Assembly: GCA_022572285.1 (NCBI GenBank)
Contig: JACZWF010000095.1
Coordinates: forward strand, 1-6,187
Direction: 5' to 3'
Length of the DNA: 6,187 nt
Origin: Nitrososphaerota archaeon
GTDB lineage: Archaea > Thermoproteota > Nitrososphaeria > Nitrososphaerales > UBA57
The position numbers and the translations under genes were made by a program. Shown here in pieces: positions 5,452-6,187 of the stretch (within the stretch, counting starts at the first letter, position 1; every line of letters begins with the position of its first letter). Under the pieces are notes generated by a model. That model had not been told where the DNA came from. It did no database searches and saw only the letters and a list, made by a program, of their open reading frames with translations.

Positions 5452-5775
5452 TTAGGAGATATGACGATAGAGACGGTCTCTTAGAAAGCTCTGGAAGATG
5501 AAGGTGATCCCCAAGAGAGCAAGAATTATGGTACCTACAAGCCCAGAACTAACTACGAGTCCCGCTATGAAAAACTGACCGCCAACAACAGTCATCCCCT
5601 GCGGAGATCCTCCGATGAGAAGTCCTATCCCGTTACCAATGTATTCAGCTATTGTGGGGCCGTGGTAACCTGTTACCATCTGGAAGGTGTACAGATTAGC
5701 CAAGACATACCAGAGGGCAGCCAGAGCCAGGAGAGATATTCCGAGAACCTGTGTAATCTTCAAATCTCTTAACAT
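5452..5775 (-). CDS. Small hypothetical membrane protein (107 aa)
   Basis: I recognise no family. A short charged N-terminus (MLRDLK) leads into a membrane segment at about residues 9-31. A 30-residue glycine-rich loop follows (including GYHGPTIAEYIGNGIG and GGSPQGM). A second hydrophobic stretch then spans about residues 63-97; at 35 residues it is long for one helix and may be a kinked helix or two short passes. The C-terminus is basic (RDRLYRHIS). The positive-inside rule leaves the C-terminus in the cytoplasm. Composition matches its neighbours, and the ATG start has a well-placed TATA box that would make the transcript nearly leaderless, so I take it as a real gene. It converges on the TlpA-DUF3179 gene with a gap of 92 bases. 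This neighbourhood alone does not show that the two work together. Confidence 0.68.
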   Translation of the reverse strand: MLRDLKITQVLGISLLALAALWYVLANLYTFQMVTGYHGPTIAEYIGNGIGLLIGGSPQGMTVVGGQFFIAGLVVSSGLVGTIILALLGITFIFQSFLRDRLYRHIS

Positions 5776-5791
5776 TAAGGTATCTAAGCAG

Positions 5792-5829
5792 TATTCTTAA
5801 GGGTTAATCTCTGAAAGGTTCTTAGAACC
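5792..5829 (-). promoter_or_regulatory. TATA box and 13-bp palindrome of small membrane gene
   Basis: On the minus strand TTAAGAATA (5800-5792) ends 16 bases before the ATG at 5775, so archaeal spacing would put the transcript start at or just inside the start codon (leaderless). Farther upstream, GGTTCTTAGAACC (5817-5829) is a palindrome with 6-bp arms and a one-base centre, located 16 bases beyond the TATA box. That position suits an activator or repressor dimer. Confidence 0.45.
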
Positions 5830-5897
5830 AAGAGGAACTCTGGAGATCCAGCTGCCCTGAAGTCGTGCTTTTGAAGTTGTCTCGATGCCTTCTCCAT

Positions 5898-6127
5898 GCG
5901 CGCGCGCTAGTTAAGGGGGATTCAATGCTTACATCAAATCCTATCGATGAATAATTGGGAACCTAAAATCACATTCCACAAGAGGAAGATCTACCCTGGC
6001 CACTTCATGATTAGTGTCGCTATATTCCGACGATCTTTCAGACTGTCAAGGATACACTCTCTTATCGGAAAGGAACTTGGAACCAGGCTTTTGCGAAGTT
6101 GATTGCTATTTAAGAATAGCGCGCGCG
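5898..6127. repeat. Two alternating CG tracts in inverted arrangement
   Basis: A (GC)5 tract at 5898-5907 is followed by TAG and TTAA (5908-5914). A second tract, GCGCGCGCG at 6119-6127, is preceded by TTAA (6110-6113), GAA and TA. The flanks mirror each other: CGCGCGCGCTA at 5899-5909 is the exact complement of 6117-6127, and TTAA follows on the inner side of both with a two-base offset. Part of the match is trivial, because CG runs are self-complementary. Such tracts can adopt Z-DNA. The pair could be the ends of a 230-base element, but no target duplication was seen. Confidence 0.35.
6105..6120 (+). promoter_or_regulatory. Hairpin overlapping a TATA-like motif near window end
   Basis: GCTATT (6105-6110) and AATAGC (6115-6120) form a perfect 6-bp stem with a four-base loop. 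The same bases contain TTTAAGAATA (6109-6118), which carries the TTAAGAATA of the minus-strand promoter at 5792-5800. It might direct a plus-strand transcript starting near 6140 into sequence beyond the window; the only ATG close by (6155) opens eight codons at most. Confidence 0.25.
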
Positions 6128-6187
6128 TCTGAGTAATCAATATCAGGATCCATATGACGTTAAGGTGGGCGGGGTAAACGACTATTG

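Larger units (their letters stand above)
5830..6187. other. Terminal 358 bases without a convincing gene
   Basis: Apart from the CG tracts and the hairpin/TATA motif I see no supported gene. Two short ATG frames exist: 5897 to 5784 on the minus strand (37 residues, running into the promoter of the membrane-protein gene) and 6007 to 6102 on the plus strand (31 residues). Neither has a ribosome binding site or recognisable product. No tRNA or rRNA sequence was noticed. Confidence 0.5.

Noticed and set aside
5784..5897. 37-residue minus-strand frame starting MEKASRQLQKHD
   Set aside because: Runs through the palindrome and TATA box of the downstream gene, begins directly after a CG tract without a binding site, and shows no family features.
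6007..6102. 31-residue plus-strand frame starting MISVAIFRRS
   Set aside because: Short, no promoter or ribosome binding site, no recognisable content.

Overview
This 6.2-kb window looks archaeal, with a Thermoproteota/TACK-type lineage my best guess and not proven. The reasons are indirect. AT-rich TATA-like boxes lie where an archaeal core promoter would put the transcription start close to the start codon. Obvious Shine-Dalgarno sites are mostly absent. Genes are short and mainly monocistronic, with wide spacers that hold gene debris. Base composition is mosaic: the SDR gene is clearly AT-rich, while the genes to its right are near 50% GC.

Layout. Positions 1-912 hold one possible small two-TM protein (113-304, +) with an internal 21-bp tandem duplication. 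It is followed by about 500 bases of apparent debris, including a small reading frame broken by a single frameshift (613-805, +) and a weaker one broken at a C7 tract (325-497, +). A classical short-chain dehydrogenase/reductase (913-1767, +) follows, behind a TATA box and an imperfect palindrome. An MFS transporter (1922-3142, -) faces it convergently.

The spacer at 3143-3670 carries the MFS promoter, the 3' stub of a lost membrane-protein gene (3327-3473, -), and a repeat-rich control region for the largest gene. That gene (3671-5359, +) encodes a membrane-anchored, outward-facing fusion of a TlpA/ResA-like thioredoxin domain (WCPFC) to a complete DUF3179 domain (CPLC). A small, unrecognised membrane protein (5452-5775, -) is convergent to it and has its own TATA box and a 13-bp palindrome. 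The last 400 bases have no convincing gene but contain two alternating CG tracts in inverted arrangement.

The genes do not form one operon: SDR/MFS and fusion/small membrane protein are convergent pairs, and MFS/fusion are divergent. The most interesting item is the TlpA-DUF3179 fusion, which ties a domain of unknown function to extracytoplasmic thiol-disulfide chemistry and shows an internal repeat within the DUF3179 part. The other theme is gene decay and likely acquisition in the spacers. I saw no CRISPR array, transposase, rRNA or complete tRNA.
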